The notes: a model not told the origin generated them from the letters alone. Counted from the stretch's first letter, positions 27,437-36,443 are shown. The stretch: 64,000 nt of DNA from Hymenobacter wooponensis (GCF_004745865.1 NZ_SRKZ01000001.1:434001-498000); one strand, 5' to 3'. Program-made: numbers and translations.

Positions 27437-27523
27437 ACTATAATCCATCATACTCAATACAATTTCACAATAATTATTTGACAATCAGTTGAATAATACA
27501 AATCATATATTCCTAAGCTGGTG

Positions 27524-27538
27524 TGGCACTCCAATAGC
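27524..27538 (+). promoter_or_regulatory. Candidate sigma54 (-24/-12) promoter for the AraC pair
   Basis: TGGCACTCCAATAGC has GG and GC exactly 10 bp apart and a full TGGCAC -24 element; the -12 element is TAGC rather than TTGC. It lies 55 bp upstream of the AraC start at 27593 and downstream of the half-site array. Confidence 0.45.
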
Positions 27539-27592
27539 ATAAGGTTGAGCTCCGGGTATGCAGCCTCGGAATCCATTTCTAACTGCTACACC

Positions 27593-28471
27593 ATGAAATG
27601 CTACATTCAGAAGGAGCCGCTGGAAGCCGAAGAGTTTACCTCGCACACGTGGAGCGGTCCGCGGCAGCTGCGCAACCACTTTGAGCTAATCAGTATACGC
27701 CAGGGCAGCGGCATCTACTGCGTCAACGGGCAGCAGCGGTCGTATCGGCCGGGTCATTTGTTTTTGTTGGGCCCCGCCGACTGCTACTCTTTTCACATGG
27801 AGGAGCCCACGAGTTTGGGAGTACTCCGTTTCACGGAGGCATACCTGACCGAGCTCACTGCCACTGGCATTCATGCAACTGCCTGGCAGCAGCTCCGTGA
27901 CTATACCTTGCACGCCTCGCTAGGCCTAGTTGGTAGCCTCGAGCTTAGCCCAACAGCCCAACAGCAATTCAACGCCCTGCTTTCCTTGGTGGTAGCAGAA
28001 TACGGCAACCGGGGTCAGCCCTTCAACGATACGCTGGTGGAGTCGCTGATGGGGGCGGTGCTTAGCTTTCTTGGGCGTGAGCTTACGGCCCAGCCGGCCC
28101 AGGTCCGGCCCGTGCCATCGTACGCCAGCGGTTTTGTGCAGCGGGTACTGGCCTACATCCGGCGGCGCATTACCGAGCCCGACTACCTGCGCGTAGAACG
28201 GCTGGCGGCGGAGTTTTCCTACTCGCCCAAGCACCTGAGTGCCCTGTTTAAGCAGGAAACCGGCGAGTCGGTGGGGCACTACATTGTGCGCTATAAGCTG
28301 AAGCTGGTGGAAGCCCGGCTGCAGCTGAGCACACTCACGGTTTCCCAAATTGCCGATGAGCTTGCCTTCACGGATGTGTGCCACCTGAATAAGCTGTTTA
28401 AAAAGCACTACGACACCACGCCCACCGACTACCGTCGCCAGCTGGCTGGTTTAACCGCCGCCAGCCTATGA
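27593..28471 (+). CDS. AraC-family transcriptional regulator (first of a coupled pair)
   Basis: 292 residues from ATG 27593 (MKCYIQKEPLEAEEF); a GTG at 27521 is in frame but overlaps the candidate promoter. N-terminal cupin-type sensing domain (about 20-110: ISIRQGSGIYCVNGQQRSY, GHLFLLGPADCY) and C-terminal double HTH (about 190-285: VERLAAEFSYSPKHLSALFKQ, ISQIADELAF shifted, CHLNKLFKKHYDTTPTDYRR). The stop overlaps the next start in ATGA at 28468-28471, implying translational coupling. Target genes unknown; control by the neighbouring sigma54 activator is inferred. Confidence 0.9.
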   Translation: MKCYIQKEPLEAEEFTSHTWSGPRQLRNHFELISIRQGSGIYCVNGQQRSYRPGHLFLLGPADCYSFHMEEPTSLGVLRFTEAYLTELTATGIHATAWQQLRDYTLHASLGLVGSLELSPTAQQQFNALLSLVVAEYGNRGQPFNDTLVESLMGAVLSFLGRELTAQPAQVRPVPSYASGFVQRVLAYIRRRITEPDYLRVERLAAEFSYSPKHLSALFKQETGESVGHYIVRYKLKLVEARLQLSTLTVSQIADELAFTDVCHLNKLFKKHYDTTPTDYRRQLAGLTAASL

Positions 28472-29361
28472 AAACCCACCGGCAAATTCACCTTCCCGCC
28501 GTGTCATCCTGTAGTGTTGTCTCGCTGGCGCAAGCTCGTCAAACGCAGCTAACGGCGGGTACTCAGGCAGCTTCTGGTTCTCAGAACCAGTGCTATGCCG
28601 TATTGCTGGTAGATAGCCTGGCTGAGAGTGAGCCAAAAACAGGCCTAGCAAAACCGGAGGAGCGCCTGCTTTACTTTGGCCGCCCTGACCACAATTTTTT
28701 GGAGATGGTGCCCGATGGGGCGCAGGGAGAAGTGCTGCTCTTTACCGACGAATTTGCGTGCTTATCGGGGCACGAACGGGAGCTGCTGTTGTTTCACCTG
28801 TTTAATCAGGCGGAGCACGACCAGCCACTACGCGTGCCTGCTGAGCAGGCAGCCGAACTAGCGTTTCTGTTGACTAGCCTGAAGCACCAAGCCGCTAGCA
28901 TCGGCACACTGCGAGACGAAATTCTGCGCTCTTACCTCCGGACGTTGCTCTTGTGCTGCACACGTCTGCAGCAGGAATCAGGTAAAATCAGTGTTGGTGT
29001 CCAGCCGGGCTTGTTAGGCCGGTTTCAGCAATTGCTGGAAGTAAACTATACCCGGTGGAAGTCGGTAGCCGAGTATGCAAATCGACTTCACGTTACGCCA
29101 AACCATCTGAGCGTGAGCATCCGGAAGGAAACGGGCCGGCCCGCCAGCGAGCATATCCGCCACCGTATTATGCTGGAGGCCCGCCGCCTGATTGCCCGGC
29201 GCGATGCGCCGCTCAAAGAAGTGGCCTACGAGCTCGGGTTTGAAGACGTGGCTCACTTCAGTAAGCTCTTCAAGCGCTGCACTGGCACTACTTTCTCGGC
29301 ATTCAAACAACAAACCCAGGCCCAGTACACCCTCCCCGCTCCTACTCTTATGGTGGCCTAG
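28468..29361 (+). CDS. AraC-family transcriptional regulator (second of a coupled pair)
   Basis: 297 residues. The C-terminal AraC HTH region (about 195-285) is clear: VAEYANRLHVTPNHLSVSIR, then LKEVAYELGFEDVAHFSKLF. The N-terminal half (about 40-180) is a degenerate cupin-like sensor. The gene overlaps its upstream paralogue-like neighbour by 4 bp (ATGA). Its stop codon TAG lies inside a GGCCTAG motif. Two coupled AraC proteins could act as a heteromeric or sequential regulatory module; no direct evidence. Confidence 0.88.
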   Translation: MKTHRQIHLPAVSSCSVVSLAQARQTQLTAGTQAASGSQNQCYAVLLVDSLAESEPKTGLAKPEERLLYFGRPDHNFLEMVPDGAQGEVLLFTDEFACLSGHERELLLFHLFNQAEHDQPLRVPAEQAAELAFLLTSLKHQAASIGTLRDEILRSYLRTLLLCCTRLQQESGKISVGVQPGLLGRFQQLLEVNYTRWKSVAEYANRLHVTPNHLSVSIRKETGRPASEHIRHRIMLEARRLIARRDAPLKEVAYELGFEDVAHFSKLFKRCTGTTFSAFKQQTQAQYTLPAPTLMVA

Positions 29362-29808
29362 GATAGATGAACCGCCAACAACCTCAACCTCCTAGCCCCG
29401 CCATGCTGAATAGCATCCCTACACCGGACTAGCTACTGGCCTAGCGAGGGGTAGCATACCTTGCCCAAGGTAACCTCCGGTTCGGCTGCGCTTAGCATGG
29501 CCAGTTAGAATCCCGTGCCCACTAAGTGCAGGTAACTGTCTGTTTCGTAGCGGCACTTCATGATCGAAAACTGGCCGACTTTCCTTATCAGCCTTCTTAT
29601 CAAGCCATAGTAAATTGCTGACCTCTTGTTGTTTGTGTACGGCTATTTAGCCGGGGCAGCCCTGCGCGAAGACGGCGGCATGTATCGTAACGCTGTGTAG
29701 GTTGGTGAGGGGTAAGCGCCTACATTAGCTTCCATATCCAACACGCTATTGGGTAAGTGCCCCGTAGCGTGTTGGCAACTGTTCCACCATGCTACCTAGC
29801 CCCTGCTC
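29362..29808. other. Intergenic region before the disulfide reductase, with a hairpin
   Basis: A 447-bp gap without a convincing gene. It contains GGCCTAG near 29440 and, closest to the next gene, an 11-bp perfect inverted repeat CCAACACGCTA (29738-29748) / TAGCGTGTTGG (29765-29775) ending 33 bp before the ATG. The hairpin could be an operator or a 5'-UTR structure. Nothing else stands out. Confidence 0.45.
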
Positions 29809-31200
29809 ATGAATCATTCCTTTGATGCGTTGATAATTGGGGCGGGCCAGGCGGGGCCTTCGTTGGCGGGGCGGCTCACGGCGGCAGGCTGGACGGTAGG
29901 CTTTGTGGAGCGCAAAAACTTTGGCGGCACCTGCGTCAATACCGGCTGCACCCCCACCAAAGCCATGATTGCCAGCGCCAAGGCTGCGCACACGCTACGG
30001 CAAGCCACGAACTATGGCCTACCGCCAGCCGGCGACTTTACGGTGGACCTAGCCCAGGTAGTAGCCCGCAAAGATGCTATTGTGGCTGCCTCCCGAGCTA
30101 GCCTGGAAAAGTGGCTGACGCAAATGCCCGGCTGCACCGTCTTCCGGGGTACCGCAAGATTTTTGTCGCCCACCACTATGCAAGTAGATGATGCAGTGCT
30201 GGAAGCCAAGCACATTTTCTTAAACGTTGGTGGCCGCCCGGCTATTCCGGCGCTGCCGGGCATAGACCAACTTCCCTTCCTGACCAGCAGCACCATCCTC
30301 GCCCTTGAAGAGCTACCCACGCACCTTATAATTGTGGGTGCGGGTGCCGTGGGACTTGAATTTGCGCAATTGTTTCGACGGCTGGGTTCCCAGGTAACCA
30401 TCGTAGAGCGCAGCCCGCGCCTACTTCCCCACGACGATGAGGATGTGGCCGCAGCCGTGGCAGATATTTTGACCAGCGAAGGTATTACGCTTCGGCTTGG
30501 GGCGGAGTGCATCAGTATGGCCCTTGAAGACGGTCAGCCCGTGGTGCACGTCAGCTGCGAGGAAGACCCCTCCTCAAGTCGTGGTTCGCACTTACTCCTG
30601 GCCATGGGCCGCCAGCCGAATACGGATGACTTAGACCTGGCAAAAGCAGGCCTCCAAGCCGATGCCCGCGGTTATCTACCCGTAGATGAGGAGTTGCGCA
30701 CGACGGTACCGGGCATTTGGGCCCTAGGCGACTGCAACGGCCGGGGCGCCTTCACCCACACGGCTTACAACGACTTCGAGATTGTGGCCGCCAACCTGCT
30801 CAACCACGAGCAGCGCCGCGTCAGCGACCGGCTTCCCGTATCTGCCATTTACGTAGACCCGCCCTTTGCCAAAGTTGGCCTGACGGAAGCCGAAGTACGG
30901 GCAGCCGGCACGCCAGCCCTCATCGGTAAGCGGCCCATGACAAAAGTTGGCCGGGCCGTGGAGAAAGGCGAAACGAAAGGCTTCATCAAGGTGCTGGTCC
31001 ACGCCGAAACCGACCAGATTCTGGGGGCCAGCATTGTGGGGGTAGGCGGCGATGAGGCCATTCACTGCATCATTACAGCCAAGTACGCCCAGCAAACGGC
31101 CGCCTTCATGCGCCGCAACGTCTTCATCCATCCCACAGTTTCAGAATTGATTCCGACCGTGTTTGGGGAGTTGAAGCCGCTTGAAACCGCGGTGCAGTAG
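29809..31200 (+). CDS. FAD-dependent pyridine nucleotide-disulfide oxidoreductase (mercuric-reductase-like)
   Basis: 463 residues, two-dinucleotide-binding flavoprotein. FAD-binding GAGQAGPSLA (near 11-20), redox disulfide in GGTCVNTGCTPTK (C43/C48), NAD(P)-binding GAGAVGLEFAQLFRRLG (about 178-194), second FAD contact GIWALGDCNGRG, and the dimerisation domain with HPTVSELIP near the C-terminus. It lacks both the N-terminal heavy-metal domain and the C-terminal Cys pair of true mercuric reductases. It may act on another disulfide, quinone or metal substrate. It is monocistronic, convergent with the SDR gene. Confidence 0.9.
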   Translation: MNHSFDALIIGAGQAGPSLAGRLTAAGWTVGFVERKNFGGTCVNTGCTPTKAMIASAKAAHTLRQATNYGLPPAGDFTVDLAQVVARKDAIVAASRASLEKWLTQMPGCTVFRGTARFLSPTTMQVDDAVLEAKHIFLNVGGRPAIPALPGIDQLPFLTSSTILALEELPTHLIIVGAGAVGLEFAQLFRRLGSQVTIVERSPRLLPHDDEDVAAAVADILTSEGITLRLGAECISMALEDGQPVVHVSCEEDPSSSRGSHLLLAMGRQPNTDDLDLAKAGLQADARGYLPVDEELRTTVPGIWALGDCNGRGAFTHTAYNDFEIVAANLLNHEQRRVSDRLPVSAIYVDPPFAKVGLTEAEVRAAGTPALIGKRPMTKVGRAVEKGETKGFIKVLVHAETDQILGASIVGVGGDEAIHCIITAKYAQQTAAFMRRNVFIHPTVSELIPTVFGELKPLETAVQ

Positions 31201-31239
31201 ATTTACTTGAAGGAAGCATTTATGCTCTAGCCTACTAGG

Positions 31240-31995
31240 TTAGCTCTGCGCCGTAGGCCGGATAACTATCTCGCCCACATCCACATCAGCGGGCTGTTCA
31301 ATGGTATAGGCAATAGCGCGAGCAATGGCCTCTGGTGATATACCCAGCTGATTTCTCATGGTGAGGATTTGCGCCTTTACTTCTGGGTTCGTCATGGAAT
31401 CGGCGAAATCGGTATGGACCACGCCCGGTGAAACGATGGTCACTCGCAGCTTTTCACCCGCCTCCTGGCGCAACCCTTCAGAGATGGCGCGCACGGCGAA
31501 TTTCGTCCCGGCATATACTGCCATAGTCGGGGAGATGCGGTGCCCGGCTGTTGAGGCGACGTTGACGAAATGCCCGAAGCCCTGCTTCCGGAAGACGGGT
31601 AGCGCGGCCGCAATACCGTAGAGCAGCCCTTTGATGTTAACGTCAATCATGTCGTCCCAATCTTCCACCCGCAGCTCATCAAGCAGAGAAATAGGCCCAA
31701 TGCCCGCGTTACTGACAAGGACATCCAGTTTCCCGTACCGCTCTATAGCCAATTTGATAAGGGCAGCCACGTCGGTACGCCGTTTCACATCGGTGCGAGC
31801 GTACACAGCCTGTCCACCGGCGGCGGTAATGCGTTCTGCCAGCGCTGCCAGTCGTTCGGTGCGGCGGGCCCCGAGGACAACCGTGGCCCCCTGCGAGGCC
31901 AGCAATACGGCCGTTGCCTCCCCAATTCCGCTACTGGCTCCCGTAATGGCGACGACCTTGCCCGCTAAGTTTTGCTGCTGTGTGCTGTTTTTCAT
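31240..31995 (-). CDS. SDR-family oxidoreductase
   Basis: 251-residue NAD(P)-dependent short-chain dehydrogenase. Cofactor motif TGASSGIG (19-26), GARRTER suggesting NADP preference, NAG (97-99), catalytic Ser in VASTAG and YAGTK with Tyr and Lys. It follows the AraC regulator gene with a 77-bp gap on the same strand, so that regulator may control it. Substrate unknown; homologues are often annotated only as general carbonyl reductases. Confidence 0.9.
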   Translation of the reverse strand: MKNSTQQQNLAGKVVAITGASSGIGEATAVLLASQGATVVLGARRTERLAALAERITAAGGQAVYARTDVKRRTDVAALIKLAIERYGKLDVLVSNAGIGPISLLDELRVEDWDDMIDVNIKGLLYGIAAALPVFRKQGFGHFVNVASTAGHRISPTMAVYAGTKFAVRAISEGLRQEAGEKLRVTIVSPGVVHTDFADSMTNPEVKAQILTMRNQLGISPEAIARAIAYTIEQPADVDVGEIVIRPTAQS

Positions 31996-32072
31996 GGTGC
32001 TCTGCTGTTAAAATGAGTACCACAAAGGTCGAGGCCGCAGTCAGGGACGAAGTATGCGAATCAATCCAAAAG

Positions 32073-32975
32073 CTATGAAATCAACACCGGCTGTTTCCGG
32101 TAGGCATGGGGTGGCTGCCCAGTTTGCTTTTTGAAGAATGCATTGAAATTGGAGGTGTGCTCGAAGCCCAGGCAGTAGCTGATTTCGGCCAGGCTCCAGT
32201 TGCTATGCCGCAGCAGAGACTTGGATTCCGTCACCAGCTTTTCGGCGATGTGTGCGCTCGTGGTTTTGCCGGTTTGTTCTTTCAGCGCCTTATTCAAGTG
32301 GTTGGTATGAACAGCCAATTGCCGGGCAAACTCATTGGCATTTTTGAGCGCCACCGGATGCTGGGGTGAGGCCAAGGGAAATTGCCGCTCCAGCAGGTCT
32401 AAGAACAGCGCGCAGAGGCGGGCGGCCGAAGTACCCGGTTGGTAAAGCTGAACCTCGGGTGCCAGCTTAAGCGCTTCATGGAGGATCAGTTGCACATAGT
32501 TGCGCAGCAAGTCGTGTTTATGCACGTACGACGACTGCATTTCCAGTAGCAGTTCTTCAAATAGGCCATTCAGCCGGCCAACTATCTCCGGGGGCGGAAA
32601 CAGCACCGGCGTACCTCCAACCCGGAACAACGGCGAATTGGCTACACTGGCCGTTTTTAGTTGCTGGGTGATAAACTCCTCCGTGAATAAACAAGCGTAG
32701 CCGGTTTCGCGGCCGGCAGTACGCTCCCAGGAATAAGGAATCAGCGGATTGACAAACACCAGAGCCGCTGCCTGCACCTCAACCCGCCGGTCGGCATACG
32801 ACAGGATGCCTTGCGCATTATCCAGCAGCTTTATCTTGTAGAAATCCCGCCGGATGTGGGGAAACGAAACGGGGGTAGCAACGTCTTCAATCCGGTAAGC
32901 CGTAACCTGCCCGGCAGCGGGTCGCCCCCGCCCGTAGCGCTGATAATATTCCGTGATAGTTTCGCGTGGTGCCAT
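32073..32975 (-). CDS. AraC-family transcriptional regulator
   Basis: 300 residues. N-terminal cupin-like sensor (about 30-110: IRRDFYKIKLLDNAQGILSYADRRVEV, FVNPLIPYSWE) and C-terminal AraC HTH (about 205-295: FARQLAVHTNHLNKALKEQ, LAEISYCLGFEHTSNFNAFF, GQPPHAYRK). It lies upstream of the SDR gene in the same direction and is the likely regulator of it, possibly also of the divergent or nearby redox genes. Confidence 0.9.
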   Translation of the reverse strand: MAPRETITEYYQRYGRGRPAAGQVTAYRIEDVATPVSFPHIRRDFYKIKLLDNAQGILSYADRRVEVQAAALVFVNPLIPYSWERTAGRETGYACLFTEEFITQQLKTASVANSPLFRVGGTPVLFPPPEIVGRLNGLFEELLLEMQSSYVHKHDLLRNYVQLILHEALKLAPEVQLYQPGTSAARLCALFLDLLERQFPLASPQHPVALKNANEFARQLAVHTNHLNKALKEQTGKTTSAHIAEKLVTESKSLLRHSNWSLAEISYCLGFEHTSNFNAFFKKQTGQPPHAYRKQPVLIS

Positions 32976-33214
32976 TCACCGAAGTTATGCTATTCAAGTA
33001 ACCTCTCCAGCAGCCGCTTAAAAATACCCGTGGCAAGAAACCCCACACCGGCCACCAACGGCTGCAGCTCGACCTATGCATATAGTTCAGGCCATGTCCT
33101 CTATAGTTTTTATGAATCAAAAGAGATGGAAGCAATAAGTAACCACGGCTACTCCCTGTAGTGCCCTAAACACGCCCGAGCACCACGTTAAAACATCTTC
33201 ATGGGAGGAAAAAG

Positions 33215-34297
33215 CTAGTGACCAGCGGCCGGAAAGGCCCGCAGGTATTGCACCGGCGCAGGAGTTTCGAGGTGCAGTGCCCGAGCCGCGTGCAACGGAA
33301 AATATGGGTCACGCAGCAGTTCGCGGGCCAGCACCACCAAGTCTGCCTGCCCGGTAGTGATAAGCGCATTTGCTTGCTCAGGCGTTGTAATGAGGCCTAC
33401 GGCTCCGGTTAGCACACCCGTTTCAGCCCTGATTTTTTCAGCGTAAGGAACTTGGTAAAGCGGTACCACACTAGCCTTATCGGGCGCGCTAAAGCCCCCG
33501 GCCGAAGCCGTAACCACATCTACGCCGTGCTGCTGCAACAGAGCTGTTAGCCGCACCGAATCGGTAAGACCCCAAGCGTGCGTCTGATCGGAAAAGTCGA
33601 CGGCAGAAAGGCGCACCAGCAGGGGCATACTAACCGGAATAACTGCCCGAATAGCCGCCACAGTTTCTATGAGTAATTGGATGCGGTTTTCGAAGCTGCC
33701 GCCGTACTCATCGGTGCGTTGGTTGGCGAGGGCCGAGTAGAATTGATGAAACAAGTAACCGTGGCCCGCGTGCAGCTCAATGGCATCGAAGCCCGCCGCT
33801 ACGGCTCGTTGCGCGCCGGCCGCGAAATCGGCAATCAGGGCCTGAATCTCCGGGATGGTAAGCGCCTCGGCGGTGTGCTGCTTATCCAATGACACCGAGG
33901 AGGCGCTTTTGGTGACCCAGCCCCCCTGGGCTGGAGAAATGTAGTGAAACCCAGCGGCCGGGTGAGCGTGGCTGCCCTTGCCGCCCGCGTGCCAGAGCTG
34001 CACGGCTATCTTGGTCCCTTGCGCTTGTACAAACTCCACAACTGGTCGCCAGGCTGCCACCTGGGCCTCATTCCACAATCCCGTGTCGAACAAGGTATTC
34101 CGGCCCTCCGGTGTCACGGCCGTGGCCTCCGTAATAACTAGGCCTACGCCTCCTACCGCACGGCTGCCCAAGTGCACCAGGTGCCAGGGGCCCACTAGGC
34201 CATCGGGGCTGCTGTATTGCTGCATGGGCGACATGACCAACCGGTTTTTTAGGTGCAGGTCCCGGATTTGCAGGGGCGAGAACAAGTGAGGTTCCAT
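33215..34297 (-). CDS. NADPH-dependent old-yellow-enzyme family flavoprotein (NamA/YqjM-like)
   Basis: 360-residue FMN TIM-barrel ene-reductase that reduces activated C=C bonds of electrophiles. Typical features: FSPLQIRDLHLKNRLVMSPM at the start (FMN loop), AVQLWHAGGKG (about 99-109), HAGHGYLFHQF with the substrate-binding His pair near 173-178, and a C-terminal DLVVLARELLRDPYFPLHAAR. This is the YqjM/NamA branch rather than the classical OYE branch. It is divergent from the esterase-dioxygenase pair to its right; together they look like an electrophile/quinone defence group (inference). Confidence 0.92.
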   Translation of the reverse strand: MEPHLFSPLQIRDLHLKNRLVMSPMQQYSSPDGLVGPWHLVHLGSRAVGGVGLVITEATAVTPEGRNTLFDTGLWNEAQVAAWRPVVEFVQAQGTKIAVQLWHAGGKGSHAHPAAGFHYISPAQGGWVTKSASSVSLDKQHTAEALTIPEIQALIADFAAGAQRAVAAGFDAIELHAGHGYLFHQFYSALANQRTDEYGGSFENRIQLLIETVAAIRAVIPVSMPLLVRLSAVDFSDQTHAWGLTDSVRLTALLQQHGVDVVTASAGGFSAPDKASVVPLYQVPYAEKIRAETGVLTGAVGLITTPEQANALITTGQADLVVLARELLRDPYFPLHAARALHLETPAPVQYLRAFPAAGH

Positions 34298-34630
34298 TGA
34301 GGCAAGAAGTAGCTGAAAGGGTGTGGCGGCTTCAGACTCAATTTACTGGGTTAGGAAGCCGTACTAGGTAGTCGCGCAAAGGTCTTGGCCGGCGTGCGGC
34401 AGTACCATAGCTGAATGCTGCAATCGGAGGTATATATCCTTGCTGATGGAGCTACCGGCTAAGGGCGGGCCTCTTTCTCGCATACTCCGATTTTGCTGAG
34501 CGGAAGCCGGAACCAGAACCCGTACCTCTGAATCCAGAATTTAACCATGGCCTGCCGCGGGCCTAAGTGCGTCCTTTGTCAAGGTATCCGGGGGCTTCCC
34601 CATGGGTGCTTATTCTTCGTAGGGTACTTT
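34298..34630. other. Divergent regulatory region between OYE gene and esterase
   Basis: About 330 bp without a good coding frame. It holds an 8-bp inverted pair AATCGGAG (34422-34429) / CTCCGATT (34485-34492), possibly two operator half-regions. An ATG at 34547 is in frame with the esterase but the encoded 28 residues are Cys/Gly-rich and not family-like. Confidence 0.4.
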
Positions 34631-35248
34631 ATGCATCAAGAACCACTTCGCACAGCCGGACAGCCATTACCTACCGCGGCCAAGGCCCTCATCATGCTTC
34701 ACGGCCGGGGTGCCAGCGCCCAAGATATTCTCTCACTGGCGGCACATCTGCGCGTCCCTGACTTTGCTCTGCTGGCTCCACAGGCCACGCAAAGCACATG
34801 GTACCCGTATTCTTTTCTCGCGCCCCCACCGCAGAATGAGCCCTGGCTAACGGATGCCCTAGCCGCCGTGGGCCGTACCGTAGCTGCCGCGCAGGCAGCT
34901 GGCATCTCCCCTGAAAACACCTACTTTCTGGGTTTTTCGCAAGGAGCTTGCCTTACGCTGGAGTACGTAGCCCGCCACGCCACGCGGTACGGGGGAGTAG
35001 TGGCCTTTACGGGCGGCCTCATCGGCGACCAGCTTTACCCCGAGCAATACAGCGGCGACTTTGCCGGCACGCCCATCTTCATCGGGACCAGCGACCCAGA
35101 TATGCACGTACCGGCAGAGCGGGTGCGCGCCTCCACCACGCTACTGACTAACCTGGGAGCACACGTGACCGAGAAAATCTACCCAAACATGGGTCACACC
35201 ATCACCCAGGAGGAGATAACGCTGGCCAATAGCCTGGTTTTCGGTTAA
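34631..35248 (+). CDS. Phospholipase/carboxylesterase-family hydrolase (MhqD-like)
   Basis: 205 residues from ATG 34631 (MHQEPLRTAGQPLP). Alpha/beta fold with LMLHGRGASAQDIL-type oxyanion region, nucleophile elbow GFSQGA, Asp in TSDPDMHVPAERV and His in PNMGHTITQEE. The family includes MhqD, which in Bacillus is co-regulated with ring-cleaving dioxygenases against quinones. It precedes the dioxygenase gene by 35 bp in the same direction, matching that pairing. Confidence 0.88.
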   Translation: MHQEPLRTAGQPLPTAAKALIMLHGRGASAQDILSLAAHLRVPDFALLAPQATQSTWYPYSFLAPPPQNEPWLTDALAAVGRTVAAAQAAGISPENTYFLGFSQGACLTLEYVARHATRYGGVVAFTGGLIGDQLYPEQYSGDFAGTPIFIGTSDPDMHVPAERVRASTTLLTNLGAHVTEKIYPNMGHTITQEEITLANSLVFG

Positions 35249-35283
35249 ATAAATGCACTCCCACCTACCTTCTCTGTAACTCC

Positions 35284-36219
35284 ATGGAACCTCGTATCCT
35301 AGGCCTGCACCACGTGACGGCTATTGCCGGCAATGCCCAACGCAACTTCGACTTCTACACTAAAGTCTTGGACCTGCGCTTTCTCAAGAAAACCGTCAAC
35401 TTCGACGACCCTGGCACCTACCACTTCTATTTCGGCGATGAAACCGGTTCGGCTGGCACCATCCTCACATTTTTCCCGTGGGAGCACATCACGCCGGGGC
35501 GGCGCGGCATTGGGCAGGCTACTGAAATAGGGTACTCAGTGCCCGCTGGCAGCTTCGATTTCTGGATGAAGCGCTTCGATGAGCACGGCGTAACTTATAA
35601 TAAGCCCAGCGAGAAGTTTGGGGAGCAATACCTCACCTTCCTCGACCCCGACGGGCTGAAACTGGAACTCATCGTATCGAAAACTGACGACCCGCGCACA
35701 CCCTGGACTACTCCTGAAGTGGGCGCCGCAGTGGCTACCAAGGGGTTTCACACAGTTACCTTGACCCTCGCCAACATCAAGGCCACGGCTGAAATCCTGA
35801 CCGACGTATTTGGCTATACGCTGCAAGAGCAGCACGTAAACCGCTACCGTTACATGACCGATACGGTACAGGGAGCGGCCTACATTGACTTGGTGGAAGT
35901 ACCCGGTGAGGCACGAAGCGTAACGGCCGGCGGCTCGGTGCACCATATTGCTTTCCGGGTGAAAGACGATGCGGCGGAGCTGTTCATCCGGCAGAAATTG
36001 ATTGAAAAGGGTCTGCAGCCCACTCCCCAGATTGACCGCGACTATTTTCACTCGGTGTACTTCCGTGAGCCGGGCGGCGTGCTATTTGAAATTGCCACTG
36101 AAAACCCCGGCTTTACCGTAGATGAGCCGCTAGCCGAGTTAGGTACAGGCCTAAAGCTGCCTAAGCAGCACGAACACCGCCGCAAACAACTGGAGGCTTC
36201 ACTCCCGCCCATCAACTAA
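35284..36219 (+). CDS. Ring-cleaving dioxygenase, glyoxalase/VOC fold (MhqO-like)
   Basis: 311 residues with two VOC modules (about 5-130 and 150-290). Putative metal ligands: His in LGLHHVTAIAG near the start, His in GGSVHHIAFRVKD in the second half, and Glu in GVLFEIATENPGF. This is the pattern of extradiol-type hydroquinone dioxygenases such as MhqO/CatE. It follows the MhqD-like esterase with a 35-bp gap, so the two likely act together in clearing quinones or hydroquinones. Confidence 0.9.
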   Translation: MEPRILGLHHVTAIAGNAQRNFDFYTKVLDLRFLKKTVNFDDPGTYHFYFGDETGSAGTILTFFPWEHITPGRRGIGQATEIGYSVPAGSFDFWMKRFDEHGVTYNKPSEKFGEQYLTFLDPDGLKLELIVSKTDDPRTPWTTPEVGAAVATKGFHTVTLTLANIKATAEILTDVFGYTLQEQHVNRYRYMTDTVQGAAYIDLVEVPGEARSVTAGGSVHHIAFRVKDDAAELFIRQKLIEKGLQPTPQIDRDYFHSVYFREPGGVLFEIATENPGFTVDEPLAELGTGLKLPKQHEHRRKQLEASLPPIN

Positions 36220-36279
36220 ACAAGTAGCAGCAAAACTGCGTGCACTACTTGCGAGCCCACAAACTCGCTTACCCTTCTG

Positions 36280-36390
36280 AAAGCACGTCCTTCTGAGCGG
36301 AGCGAAGGATCTTATCATGTGTGAGCGACAGGCCTAGCGCCTCGTGCTATCGTGACAAGATCCTTCGTCCCGCTCAGGATGACGTGCTTT
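36280..36390. repeat. Intergenic foldback element C with GGCCTAG at its centre
   Basis: Arms AAAGCACGTC (36280-36289) and GACGTGCTTT (36381-36390) continue inward as an imperfect repeat (GAAGGATCTT near 36304 with AAGATCCTTC near 36357). The midpoint is 36335; GGCCTAG occupies 36331-36337. It is the same family as the element at 46053-46151. It sits between the convergent dioxygenase and topB genes and can serve as a bidirectional terminator-like hairpin. Confidence 0.7.
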
Positions 36391-36443
36391 TTGCCTCTAT
36401 GTACAGCTTTTAGCTAGGCAAGCCTGCATTTAGCCTTTCGCAG

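Noticed and set aside
27320..27484. N-terminal extension of the sigma54-type regulator to an ATG at 27484
   Set aside because: The added residues are encoded by the CTCCGAAA array, are low-complexity and precede a receiver domain that normally begins near the N-terminus.
29809..31200. Calling the disulfide reductase a true mercuric reductase (MerA)
   Set aside because: The heavy-metal-binding N-terminal domain and the C-terminal Cys pair are absent, and no other mer genes are nearby.
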